From Epiperipatus broadwayi (lineage: Eukaryota; Onychophora; Udeonychophora; Euonychophora; Peripatidae), in the NCBI GenBank assembly GCA_028023455.1, contig JAQFVV010006334.1, positions 3,025,792 through 3,089,791 of the forward strand: 64,000 bases of DNA, in the 5' to 3' direction. Position numbers and translations under genes: made by a program. The stretch's first letter is position 1; every line of letters starts with the position of its first letter. Positions 36,081 through 47,640 of the stretch are shown piece after piece. The notes beneath the pieces were generated by a model. The model was not told where the DNA came from, ran no database searches, and saw nothing but the letters and a program-made list of their open reading frames with translations.

Positions 36081-36801
36081 TTATAGAGAATGGTGAAAGA
36101 CAAGGTATTATTTCAGGTCTGCCAACTGCTAAGTAATGAGATTTGAAAAATTTTCCCATCTTTGTTTTCATTTAAGAATTTCTAAGAGACCCATCTACTA
36201 ACCAGTATTGAATGGTATAACTGATTCAATAAATGTAAAAAAAAAATCCAAAGTCTGATGAGAATCTTATTAATTATTTCAAGTTTTACCTGGCCCATAT
36301 TCAAAACCAAATTGTGGGCGTTACAGAAGGATGAACTATTATTATACTATGACTCTTATGCACACATATATAAGCAACACACATATGACTTTTTAATAGC
36401 AACAAAAATAACAACTACATTTAGACAAAATCTTTTTATATTAAGCTACTACTCAAACTATTGTTCAACTACAAGTTTGATTACAAAACAATTTTAATAT
36501 ATACTCAAACGTTTTCACAGATGATGATTGAACAAGAAATTCCATGATTATTAATCAGTGATTAAAAAAATAAGTTTCTAGTTTTAATTCCAGACAAGAG
36601 AATAAGAAATATTGCTAAATATATCTCAAAATCACTGCTAATCAGATCACGAGACAAATCATAATAAAAATCATAACTAATATTAAAGAACTGGTGCTGT
36701 CAAATAATCCTATCTAATGTTCAATAAGCATGAGTAAGAAAGTTCTAAATGGTTATTCTAATAGAATGTACATATCAGGAGAAAGAATTTTGTTTTATTA
36801 C
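36081..36801 (-). other. FAK intron, AT-rich
   Basis: No exon accepted here. A possible splice-flanked frame near 36290-36332 fails the phase test. Confidence 0.45.
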
Positions 36802-36848
36802 CATCCCCAAAGTCCTCTCGTGATATAGATGATTATCAGAAGTTTTAA
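36802..36848 (-). CDS. Candidate FAK-homologue linker exon
   Basis: Forty-seven minus-strand bases lie between TTTTAGAAATAG (acceptor ending at 36849) and the donor GTAATA (from 36801). Only one frame is useful: two leading bases, then KTSDNHLYHERTLGM, ending in phase 0. This is exactly what is required to join the exon at 39545 (ends with one base) to the exon at 31818 (starts in phase 0). The patch is less AT-rich than the intron around it. The peptide has no match I recall in FAK, whose linker is poorly conserved. The pyrimidine tract is modest. Without the phase agreement I would not call it. Confidence 0.4.
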
Positions 36849-39544
36849 CTATTTCTAAAATTAAAATACTTTACTAATCAATTACAATATATCCTTATCT
36901 TGATGATCATTAATGTAAAATAAATATTAAAAACTAAATTACTACTATTAATAGGACTGGTAGTAATAGCCAACACTGATTTATATATTTTTATTCATGG
37001 ATAATACTGATCTTTGAAAATATTTAATTCGGTTATCCAGGAAAAAAACATATGCAATGCCGTTTTTTTTTTAATTTCCAATCTGATATAATAAAAAATT
37101 GTCAATCCAATATATTGAATTAATATAAGAAATAAATAAATTTAGAACGTGATAAAAATTATTTATAAAATTTATCTATATATGGTATACGTATTTAATA
37201 TGACGCATCTGTGTGTGTACTTTTAATGAGTGGAATGTTTTATTTATATATAGCGTAAATAAGTATATATATTTAATAAATGAAGAATTACCATATATTT
37301 TGATTCTTTTAATAATAACAGTATGAAAAAAAAAAGCATGCTTTATACAAAATTTTCTTCCAACCAGCATGTGATTTGCAACGGAGAATACGCTCTGAAC
37401 CTCTATAAGGAAATTTTTCATTATATAAAAGAATGTTTAAAAATACAATGTACGTTATATATATATTGCGAAAACCGTTTCAATCGATAATTACATTTTC
37501 TCGGCCATTAATTTTAATTCTTAATATATTTTTTATATGCATTAAAAAAAAAATCTGTCTTCTTATCACTTTTAGCCTATTAAAATTCAATTGTTCAAAT
37601 TATATGAACATTTCTAAAACAATTATATAGAGCCAAACTTAACAAGTAGTCATTCCCAATTGTTAAATTGCATCTGAAAGGGACCATAGGTCTACTAATT
37701 ACAGCTGGAAAATAATAGAAAGGGAACAATTTTTTCCCAGGTCAGCTTCAGAAAGAAAGTAATAGAATAATAAGGCTACTTAATGAATGGAAAGAAAAGA
37801 AATGACATTTCAGGAACAAAGTCAACATTATTATCTGTTGGAGCTAATAGATTTATTAAGGACTCTCAAACAAATTCTTAAAATACACACATACAAAAAG
37901 TACTTAAGTCATATAAAAATAGTTCTCATAGTATGAAATAATTATCATTAGACAGGCTATTTATTACTTATAATAAAATCTGTACAATAGAGAAAAGCTG
38001 AGTGAATCTTGTGAAATATCAGGGCAAAAATGAAAGAAACAAAAGGATAATAATTAATCATAATTTGTCGACATAAAAAAGAAAAATTTATATTCTGATC
38101 TCTTTTAATAAGATTTTCCCAAATTTCCACAAATATTTTAAAAATATATATATCACACAAGATATCTATAAAGTCTATTAAGGGTATGTGTGAATAAGAT
38201 TTGTATGTATAAACAATAATAAGTTTCTAAATAATAAACATTTAGGCTATTTCTCTTGTGTAGTTATTTGATATTTATATAAGTAAGAGAACTAAGCCTA
38301 TATTTAGTAAGTAGTTTTATATATCTGATTCAGAAATATTCCCATAAAATGCCTTTCTTAGGGGCAATACTTTAATAATATTGGCGGATGTCTATACTGT
38401 GGGAAATATACATCGAATACTAAAAACGATTGCTTCACGAGAAAGCTTTGTGCAATTTGTTATAGTGGTGAACTTTGATTAAAAATTGCAAGATCGATTT
38501 TCAGCTGAATAATAAAATAACTTGGAACAGCTTAATGTTAAATCCCCCACTAGAGTGTTCAGACATCACTTGATATTATTATTAAACTATGGGTTCAATA
38601 TTCATAGGCATATGATACCTACTTCACTAGCAGTAAAAGATGCACCAATTTATCAATCTTGGTTATTCTGAAGCTATTACTCTTCCTTCATACTAAACTT
38701 AGAAAATCTTCAAATACTTAAGAAAAAAATTCTTTAAGCTCTGCCTATATTAGAATTGCTAGATCATGTTCACGGAAAACTAATGTACTAAATTCTATTC
38801 ATTAAGGACAGAATGTCAGTACGATAGTTCATAAACTTATATAGCAACCAAATTTACAGCAACATTAAATAAGATCCATTAATTTAATTTTAATTATTTT
38901 ATTGCTAAGATAACTAACTATTTGAAGTGTGCTGTGATCACGCAATATGATACAGTGCAGCCATTTTTAATTTTTTTTTAAAAAAGATAATTATCAAATA
39001 ATTTTACATTTCACTTTATACTGAGTTTATATTTTAAAGTGAAGCAAATAAATAATAAAAACTTATTTTTTTAAAAAAAAAAAACATAAGAAAAAATCCA
39101 AGCTGATTAAAATAACATAAATGTGTCATTTAAATCAATTAGGCGTATTAATTACAGATATTGACGTTTTTTCCCTTTAAAACATATATATTCTGAATGA
39201 CATTTTAAAAATTGCTGCATATTGAAGATTCAATGAAAAATATTACTTAAATAAATCATAATTACATTAAGCAATAAAGTATGGAGTCATGAAAAATTAA
39301 AAGCTGCCATAATAATTTGTCAAATAATATAAGCTTCTAAATGTTATGTGAAACTGGATTAATGATATTCTAACAGTACAGGGGTGACATGAAAATATAA
39401 ATTTTAAAAAGACTTAATATAAAGGTTTATTCTTTTAGTTTGCTGAATCTACATAAACATTTATGATATAATACACAATAATTTAAATTAAATAAAAATT
39501 ATATTAAAAAAATTACAATAAAATAAATAAACAAAAATACTCAC
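36849..39544 (-). other. FAK intron, AT-rich
   Basis: No exon or element recognised. Several short hydrophobic frames (for example 37176-37421 and 37957-38160) have no support. Confidence 0.5.
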
Positions 39545-39621
39545 TAGGAACACTATCAGAAGTATTGATGAGATCAGGTCCTGGTGAATTCCTATAATCA
39601 TGACCATTGGGTTGTAAAAGA
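39545..39621 (-). CDS. FAK homologue, probable linker exon
   Basis: Seventy-seven minus-strand bases lie between a good acceptor (CCTTTTGTTTTTACCAG, ending 39622) and the donor GTGAGTA (from 39544). One frame is polar and proline-containing: one leading base, LLQPNGHDYRNSPGPDL, INTSDSVP, then one base. The other full-length open frame is hydrophobic and less likely. The composition suits the disordered kinase-FAT linker. The exon is not a multiple of three, so it must be constitutive or paired with another. The trailing A joins TT of the 36802 exon (ATT, Ile). Family identity is by linkage, not by motif. Confidence 0.5.
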
Positions 39622-41199
39622 CTGGTAAAAACAAAAGGCAAGTTGTTTTCCAGAAACAAAAACAATTACTGATTATAGAAGTCAAAAGTGGATGGATGAG
39701 TATTGGAGAAAGGAATGATTAGAATGAGGAAATGACGATTACTAAGCACACAAACAAACTTACAAACCCAAAATAGAAGTTAACACAAAAACTGATTACA
39801 TAATTAAAATAATTAATTTTAATAGTGAAAGGATTGTATGATGTTTTTTTGTAATTCTTCATCTTGGCTAAATAAGAATCAAAATACAATTAATCAGAAA
39901 AATGCAATTTTTAATAGATAGAAACTTATTAAATATGATTGGTCTGAACATAGCACAAACATGATTACTGAGAGAGAAAAAAGATAAGCAAATTTGAAAA
40001 TGATTCCATATAATATCTTCTTCAAAGATAGAGTGATAGTCATAGAAGGTGAAAAGTGTATATATATATAAAGAAAATAAATTTAGCGATGTTAGACTGA
40101 AAATTTATAATGGTGGCATTTTATTTGTAATTTACAAGACTAAGTTAATATTAAATCGTGCTACCACACTTCGGAAGGACATAAAGCTGTAACAACAAAT
40201 AGAAAACTAAATTAAATGGCTGAGCGTTATTAAATATTTTTAAAAAAATTCAAACTTTAAAATTTGTTCAGATACATTCACTGTTAATAATAATGTATAA
40301 ATCAGTATATAACACAATGTTAAGAGCAGTATTATTCTCTCTTCTTCAAACGTTGCTGGCCTGACCAGTGAGAGTATTAGTATGGAAATCAAATCAGTGA
40401 CATTTAAATTAATTAATACTGAATGTAAAATTTGTGAATACTGAATAAAGATGATAATCAATCTAGTCTATAGTAGAAATTTTATACACTTATCTGTAAA
40501 GATCCTTATTTTTTCTCCATTTTTTCTTTTTAAGGATTTTTTCAAACATTATAATTATTATAAGTAAATAAGCAAATATTTTATTCCTGCATAAATACTA
40601 TATCTTGGATTGAAGAGGAGAGTATTCATTTATTTAACACTCAAAAGGTGCCTGCTCAATTAGCTTGAAAGGCTGATATTGGAATGAAATATAATTATTA
40701 TATTAAATTGATTTATAGGATTTTTTATTATCTTGCAAACAATTTTAAATTTTCTTCTTTTTTTTTTTTTTTACTTTTCCCCTTCTGCCTCATATTCTTG
40801 AATTTTCCTAATTAAAAATAACTAAACTAACAGATGAAAGTAGTAGAACATATAATTACAAAAAAAAAAGAAGAAGAAAGATTAAAAAGATATGAAAGAA
40901 GGTTCAAGACAATGTGTCTGCCTTTGTCATTCATTTTTGCTTTTAAAAGAGAATATGGATTAAATAATTTTTATTTCTTTTGTCTAGAACAATAACATAA
41001 TTTTAAAATTCTATAAAAGCTAATAAACATCCATTTAATATATATATATATATATCAGATTAAAAGATCTTTAAGTACACTATAAAAAAATTACAAAGTA
41101 ATTAATGAATGATATATTGATGAATTAAAAAATTATTTTTAAAAGAATTTTATTTAGGGAGAATATTGATTTTTTATACATTCACTTCTTAAAGTACAT
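39622..41199 (-). other. AT-rich sequence, probably FAK intron
   Basis: No exon or element recognised apart from a short AT repeat at about 41039-41056. Confidence 0.5.
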
Positions 41200-41244
41200 T
41201 GAATAAACAGGAGTCTATAATGGTAACAACTGGGATGATAGTAG

Positions 41245-41831
41245 ATGATTTGTAGAGTCATTAATCCTTGGTATAAAATTAATCCTGTGGTTTACAGATC
41301 ATTGTCATCAGCTATCTGGAAATGTTTTGGAGGCTTTGGAATTTGGAATAGATTCCAGGTTTCATCAAATAGAAACCTGGAGGAAAGGGTCATGTCTCTA
41401 TGTTTGATTTTTAAAAAAAAAAATACGGATAAACTGTCTGGGTCTGGCGGAGGAGTTGTGAAGATTAATTTGCATCTTATATTCCAGATAGAATGGGTGA
41501 GGAATACTGACCTTATTATTAAAAATAGCTTGCTTTGTAGAGAATCTTTTAGAGAAAGAATTATATAATAATCCATTTTTGTGTTTTGGAAAAGCAAAAG
41601 TTTGATATTTCCAAGTCCGGTACATGTAACTAACTATGTGGTCAAACGTATCATCATGCCTCTTGCAGATTGGCAGGTAGGGTCGATGTTGTTAAGAAAC
41701 CTCTTGTGGTGGAGGAACCAGTTGGAATGCATGGCTCCCAGATTTACTTTTACTAAGTAGTTTAAAAATTTAGGCTCTAAAGCTAAGGACTTGAAAATAA
41801 AAGTAATTCTATGATTAGTGATGCCAAGCAT
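41245..41831 (-). pseudogene. LINE C-terminal domain relic
   Basis: Frames at 41634-41831, 41398-41625 and 41292-41597 continue the LINE after the reverse transcriptase. FLHHKRFLNNIDPTCQSARG aligns with FLHHKRRYKMDSICPLCKK of the 59-kb copy. The CPLC of the terminal CCHC zinc finger is reduced to PTC, so the finger is lost. Further downstream IWNIRCKLIF matches IWLARNKVTF and LFDETWNLFQI matches LTDQTWNQIKL of the same copy. Several frameshifts separate these blocks. Confidence 0.6.
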
Positions 41832-42316
41832 TGGTTTGAGATGATTTCTGGGTTGATTCTGTGGTAAACTTCCCAGATGGTGATTTTTCTATTATATAGA
41901 TTTTGTAAGGTACTTGTATGTTGATTAAGAAGCTGGAGAACCTGGTCTAACCAGCATTTTTGGGGAAGTTTGACATCGGATGGATGGTTTCTGATATATT
42001 AAAGAATTGTGTTTTTGTAAAAGATTGTAAATTAATGTGTGAGACTTTTGGAAGATAATTGAGATGGAGTGAAATGACATCCCATTAGATTTGCGATGGT
42101 ATTACATCCTTGTCATGCTTAAAGAAGTTGTGCTGTTTTTCCAAAAGAGTTTAGCACATAGACTGTTGATTTTTTTGGTAAAGACTTTTGTTGCTGTCAT
42201 AATGGGGAGGAAGTAGGTTATTTTAGACATGACTTTCATGTTCAGTAGTCCTACTTTTCCCTGAATGGAGAGATACACCCTGGAAAGGGTCTGTATAATC
42301 TGGGATGTGGAATTAA

Positions 42317-43540
42317 TTAAGGAGTTCTGTAATTTTTTGACATGGCTGTTTGAGACATGGAGATAGGGAAGCCTAGAAAATCCTGGGGCTCAGCTAAAAA
42401 TCTAGATGAGACTTTCTCTCCTGACAGAATTTTCCAAGAGGATGATTTGTTGGAGTTAAATTTAAGTTGTGAATTGAGGGAGAATTTATCCAAATTTTTA
42501 TAGAGTGCTGGGAGATGTTTATGAGATGGTAGTATCAAGAGGACATCATCCATATATGCAAATAGCTTGAAGGATTTTTTTTTATGAGAGGAATAAATAC
42601 TTCAGTGAATGAGTTTTCTATATCTCTCAACAAGGTGTTGAGATAGCATATAAATAGAATTGCACTTAAAGGAGATCCTTGAAAAATAGACAGGTCGGGA
42701 GAGAACCCATGTGTGTAGAACCCATCTAAGGAGATGTGAATTAGCCTGTTGTAGAGAAATTTTCTAGAATCTGAATAAATTTGAGAGGGAATGTTGAGGT
42801 CTCTTTTAATAAAGTAAGAAGAGTATGAATATTGATTGAGTCAAAAGCCTCTGTTATGTCTAGCTGGACTGCAATGGGTTTTGATAAGTGATTGAATCTA
42901 ATGTGATCAAGGAGAATCTTGATTTCACCCACTGCCATCAAAGCTGAAGATCCTTTTCTTGCATATTGTGACTGAACAGCATTGTCTAAAATTTTCTGCC
43001 GCATTTTCTCTTTAATTACACCTTCTATAACTTTGATTAAAATTGGGGTCATGGAAATAGGCCTTACGTTATGGATTTTGGTTGGATCTTTGTTCTTCTT
43101 GATGAAAGGCACCAAGGCAATTGGGTAGAGATTATTGATTTCTCTTCTTTCAGTGGACAGATGATTGACCATGTTCATCATGATCGGGAAGTCAAAGTTA
43201 CTAAGGTGGAAAATTAGGAACTTTGGGATAGCATGCATGCCAGAATAAACACTATCAGAAAGTGTTGATAGATGGTTTATAAGATCAGCTGCTGTTATTC
43301 CATGGCTTATAAGAGTATGAGTGATCCAGCCAGTCACTGATAATCTTTGGAAAGTTATTGTGAAGAGTTAAAAAATTTTCTGTTGACAATGAGGGAGGTT
43401 GCAGTGTTAAGTTTTTTCTTAGCTCCCAATGCCCATCACAAATATTCCCGAGTCCAGCAGTGCTGGGCAGTAAGAAAGTTTTGTGGTCTTTTAATAGAAA
43501 TATATTCGGCAATAGCCATTTGCTTTTCCTTATATTGAAA
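42317..43540 (-). pseudogene. LINE reverse transcriptase relic
   Basis: The upstream frame (43285-43512 and its continuation in other frames) includes AEYISIKRPQNFLTAQHCW. The 198-codon frame (42741-43337) has NVRPISM at residues 90-96 and QLDITEAFDSI at 158-168, the palm motif A with its catalytic Asp. A frame at 42317-42553 starts with MDDVLLILPS and is preceded by FAY, giving the catalytic FAYMDD. FLGFPIS follows. The product would nick and prime at genomic targets and copy its own RNA. The frames are separated by stops, so the copy is dead. Confidence 0.7.
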
Positions 43541-43879
43541 TTTTAGGGATCATCATCAACCATTATCAATCCACTGCAGGATGAAGGTCTCTCCAAGTTC
43601 AATCCATCTTTTCTGATCTTTAGCTTCTTTTCTCCACATCACCCCTGCACACTTTCTTATTTCATCCATCCATCTCACATGTGGTCTCTTTCTGGGTCTT
43701 TTACAATCTCTTGGAATCCAGTTTAAAATTTCAATTGTCCATCTATTATCATCTCTTCTAGCAATATGTCCAGCCCAGCTTCACTTCAGTCTTTTAATTT
43801 TTTAAAGAAGATCAGTAACACCTGTTTGTTCTCTTACCCATACATTGCATTTTTGATCTCTTCTTGTTACTCCCAACAT

Positions 43880-44173
43880 TCATCTCACCATACTTCTTTG
43901 AGTGGTTTGAAGTCTCTGTATTTCTCTTCTATTAAGTGTCCAAGTCTCAGATACATAAGTAAGAACTGGCAAAACACATTTATTAAAAACCTTCCTTTTC
44001 AAACACATAGGCATACTTCCTTTTAGTATCAAGTTATTTCTACCAAAAGCACTCCAACCAAGTTTAATTCTATGATTAATTTCATCCATTATGTTTCCAT
44101 CTGTATTAATAATCTGACCAAGATATTTGTAACTGTTAACTTCTAATTCATCATAATCAATCTTTATTTTCAT
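43880..44173 (-). pseudogene. RTE-like reverse transcriptase C-terminal block
   Basis: A 97-codon frame reads YKYLGQIINTDGN near residues 17-29, INHRIKLGWSAFG near 33-45, and CVLPVLTYVSETWTL at 66-80. This is the characteristic C-terminal sequence of RTE-like LINEs (family: YLGxxI...RI..GW.AFGK...VFNQCVLPVLTYG.ETWTL). It is out of frame with the upstream reverse transcriptase frame, with a break between 44173 and 44210. Confidence 0.7.
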
Positions 44174-44209
44174 ATTTGAGAAAATCTGTTAAACATTACT
44201 TTAGTCTTT

Positions 44210-44659
44210 TTAACATTTATCTTTAGTCCTACTTTCATCTGATAACTCTTGTAACATTTCCTGTAACTCTAAAGCATTATTTGCAAAAACAACTACATCA
44301 TCTGCAAAATCTAAATGACTTAAATAATCTCCATTTACTTTCACTCCTTTAGCTTCCCATTTTAATCCACAAAATATTTCTTGCAGCACTGCTGTAAAAA
44401 GTTTTGGAGATATGGAGTCACCCTGTCTTACACCCTTCTCAATGTTGATTTTCCTACTATCATTATATAATCTAATTGTTGATGTTGTATTTTTATAAAT
44501 ATTCTTAAAAATATGACGATATCCTAGATCTATACCTTGATGATCCAATGCTTTAATCACTGAAGAAATGTTTATAGAATCAAATGCCTTTTCATAATCT
44601 ACACATCCTAAGCACAATGGCAACTCAAATTCATTTGTCCTTTCTATAACTTCTTTCAA
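44210..44659 (-). pseudogene. RTE-like reverse transcriptase core
   Basis: A 149-codon frame keeps the main palm motifs: DYEKAFDSI (residues 21-29, motif A), RQGDSISPKLF (78-88, motif B) and FADDVVVFA (118-126, the catalytic double Asp). These suggest a fairly young insertion compared with the 61-kb copy. The frame lacks the N-terminal fingers, found in another frame upstream, and the C-terminal block downstream, so it is not functional as it stands. Confidence 0.75.
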
Positions 44660-44864
44660 TACCTGGATATGATCTACTGTACTAAAACCACTTTTAAATT
44701 CAGCTTGTTCTCTTGGTTGGTGGAAGTCCAGTGTTCTCTGTAGACGAGTTGTAATTATCTTACTAAAAATTTTGTATAAAACTGATAAAAGACTGATAGG
44801 TCTGTAATTTCTAATATCTTCTTTATCACCTTTTTTTAAATATTAATATTAATACTGCATTCTT

Positions 44865-45491
44865 TCAATCATCTGGTACATCTTTATCATTTAGACATTT
44901 GGAATACAACTTTGCTAAAAATATTTCTATTTCTTCACCTGCTTCTTCTAATATATCAATTATAATTCCATCATTACCTGGAGCATTCCCTTTCTTCATA
45001 AATTTAATTGCATGTCTCACTTCCTCATTCAAAATTCTGGGCAATTCAGAAGATATAATAGGTATAGGAGGTACTTGTTCTTTATTACTATATACTTCTT
45101 GATAGAAGTCTTCTACACATTTCATGATGTCATCTCTCTTTTTAGTAATAATGCCATCTTTTTTCTTATTGCAGATATAAATTTCCTACCAATACCAAAA
45201 TGTGGTTTTACACTCTTTAGACTTTTATTCTCTTCTACAGCTTTCCTTGCTAAATTCACAATTATATTTTCTTATATCATTTTCAACTCTTTTCCCCACC
45301 ATTTTACAAAATTTGAGATATTCAATCCTTTTTAATGCATCATTTTTGTATATCTTCATATTCCTTCTTTTCTTCATAAATTCTCTAGTCTCAGTAGAAA
45401 TTTTATTGATCAATTGCTGCTTTTTTCTACCACCTACCGTTGTTGCAGTTTTTAAAAGTGTATCAGTTATTTTCATATTAATTTCATTCAA
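44865..45491 (-). pseudogene. RTE-like pre-RT and fingers region
   Basis: Two frames (45225-45491, 88 codons; 44865-45125, 86 codons) cover the segment between the missing endonuclease and the palm. The second contains IKFMKKGNAPGNDGI (family: xxxKxGKAPGPDxI) and IEIFLAKLYSKCLND. The junction between them and with 44659 is broken by stops. Equivalent sequence in the decayed copy lies at 62470-62724 and 63060-63340. Confidence 0.65.
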
Positions 45492-45585
45492 ATCTGAATC
45501 ATGTTCAAAATCTACTAATACTTGAAATCGATTTGTAAGTTCTAATTCAAATTCATTAGAATGTTTCAGAATCTTATTGGAGATA

Positions 45586-47640
45586 CATGTCTAGTTCAAG
45601 AAAGTCATCTTTTATGCTAAAAAAGGCGTTGTCATTTTGTTCGATTAAAACTGGCTCATTGCATGCCTCTTTGAATGATAAATCATCTTTGTGTTTTATT
45701 AGGGTGCTGTTTGCTTTTTTGTCTCTTGGGCTTGAGTTTGGAATTATTATTTGTTTTTAGGTGAGCTTCAGAGATGACCCCTGCTGCTGTCGAATGCAGT
45801 TTGGTCATGGTTATCCAAAGTTTCTGTTTTATATCGACTTATATTTCTATTATTTGCAAAATTCTTGTTAGATGTAATAGAATTAGATAAGTTTTGATTT
45901 GTATATTGCTGTTGAATTATTGTTTGTTTATTATAGCTTTTTATTAGATGATTCTAAAAGCCTTTGATTGATGGAAACTTTAACTTCTTCAATGTTATTG
46001 CTTAGGCTCCGTAATGGCAATGCATTGATTTGTGATTTGTAGGGCTTTTGGATTGACGAATGTAATGTATTTGAATTTATGGATGTGTCATTATTATTAA
46101 ATATTTTATTATTAGTTGATTTAGATGGAGTGAATAATCGCTGTGAGAGCATTCATTTGAGGTAAGAATTTCATCAGCAGTCAAATCTAACAGGTAATCT
46201 TGTGTGTAAGAGTTTGCACTATTTAGATTAATTTCATTCTTATTATTTAATTCATTAGAAGAATTTGTCTGATTAATAGTTTTCCAGTTAAATTCTGATA
46301 ATTAAGTATTGTAGATTCTTGTATAATACACTATGTGGCAACGTGCTTAGGGGAAACGTTATGACCACTGATTTCAATGTTATCACTGGGGCTCCATAAA
46401 TTTTTGTCATGAAAATTATTTAGAGCTTTTTTTGATGATTGGCTTGTTGAATTTGAATTATTAGTAAGATAATTTGAATCTTTATCATCATTGATTATTT
46501 CATTATTTGTATCAATCTGTTGTAGATTAAATTTTGAGATTTGAGACTCATCTAATGACTCAGAGCAAGAATTAGATGAGTGTCAAATCGAAGCAGATTT
46601 ATGAGGGGTAGACAAACTGTAATTTTCTTTAATATTAGTATTTTGGATTTCTTGATCATTAGTAAATTGACTCTTTTGGTTTGAATAAGACTTATTTTCC
46701 TTTATTAATAAGAAATTGGCTTGTAGATTGTGCATTAGAAGTTATATCAATTGGGTCGGGGTTTTCAAAAACATAAGTATCAGCTGGTTTAGCATTATAC
46801 GTTAGGTTCTGGACTTTTTTTCCTTCTGAGCTATTGTTACTTTGAAATTTATCTAAATTAATGTTATTATTTATTTATTTTTTTTAATAAATGGGGGTTT
46901 TGATGATTGCAAATTAATATTAGTCTTTTGGTATGTTTATCATCAGATTTAAGGACTTTCTTCACTGTTGGAGGAAGGATTTTTTATATTATTTTTTTTG
47001 ATTCTGGGAATAAATGATTTATACTGAGAAGTATGCATGTTAGATACATTATAAGTTATTGTATTTAAGTAGGGATTTTCAGATTGCTTAGGGGGGAGGA
47101 CATGAATGTCTTGTATGTTTTTCATATTTATTAGTGTTGTTAATGTGATCAGGAGTCTCTTTAGCATTATGTTCGGGGCTCTGCATTTCTGTATTTTGGG
47201 TTTGGTCAATATAAGTGATATTTGAAGCATTTGAATTATTTTTGTGTTCAAATACTGATTATAATTGTAAGCTTGATTTGATAAATAATAATTAGAATCA
47301 TCATTTGGGGGGGGGTCTTGAGAATTTCCAAGTATGCATTTACTAAACTTCTCGTTATTAGTGTTTAGAATTAGGCCCTGGTTTATGTTGTCTACGGAAA
47401 TTTCTACATCAGACATCGTATTCTGAATATTATTAAAGTTTTTAGTAGAATTTTGATTATTCCTTTTAAATTTGGGGATCTTGAGATGCGATTTACTCTT
47501 ATGACTGGAAGATTTGATTTTGGCTGAATTTGAAAAAATTTCAGCTTTGCAATTGTCTATAATGGCCGCGATTTTATTCGGCTCATTTTTTTTTTTTAAT
47601 TTTTTGGTTTTAATTTTTTTGGAATTAAGGACCTATTCCT
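45586..47640 (-). pseudogene. LINE 5' region, ORF1-like relic
   Basis: Minus-strand frames rich in Asn, Ser, Lys and Gln run through this area. The longest is 46949-47416 (155 codons), which is open further upstream to about 47600 (AIIDNCKAEIFSNSAKIK). No RNA-binding or zinc-finger motif is evident. Nearest the insertion, LSFKEACNEPVLIEQNDN continues toward the reverse transcriptase on the other side of the RTE-like element. I take it as the N-terminal part of the host LINE, function not recognised. Confidence 0.45.

Larger units (their letters stand above)
43548..45585 (-). mobile_element. RTE-like LINE inserted into the other LINE
   Basis: Minus-strand relics are, in order: the pre-RT region (45225-45491, QQLINKISTETREFMKKRR), FMKKGNAPGNDGI (within 44865-45125), the reverse transcriptase core (44210-44659) and the C-terminal block (43880-44173). 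The 3' end at 43548 has an ATCATCATC-type tail (GAT repeats in sense), as in the copies at 61088 and 32905. No endonuclease domain is present, so the insertion is 5' truncated, as is usual for LINEs. Host LINE coding sequence resumes on both sides. Confidence 0.75.
41200..47640 (-). mobile_element. Non-LTR retrotransposon (LINE), split by an RTE-like insertion
   Basis: Coding relics run on the minus strand from an ORF1-like region (about 47610-45590) through reverse transcriptase (43540-42317) to a C-terminal region (41830-41245). They are interrupted at 43548-45585 by another element. Its C-terminal segment resembles that of the LINE at 58940-60345 (VNLGAMHSNWFLHHKR against VNLEALPTAAFLHHKR), and both share the FLGF block after the YMDD motif. 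They are distinct families of one clade. All frames carry stops or shifts. The clade is uncertain. An R2/NeSL-like or other early-branching type is possible. Confidence 0.7.

Noticed and set aside
36290-36332. Minus-strand segment with frame SSFCNAHNLVLNMGQ before a GTAAAA donor
   Set aside because: It needs two bases from the preceding exon, whereas the 39545 exon ends with one, and its acceptor is poor. The 36802 segment fits both sides better.
41245-41568. 107-codon plus-strand open frame overlapping the LINE
   Set aside because: It is antisense to the LINE C-terminal domain, which aligns with the 59-kb copy.
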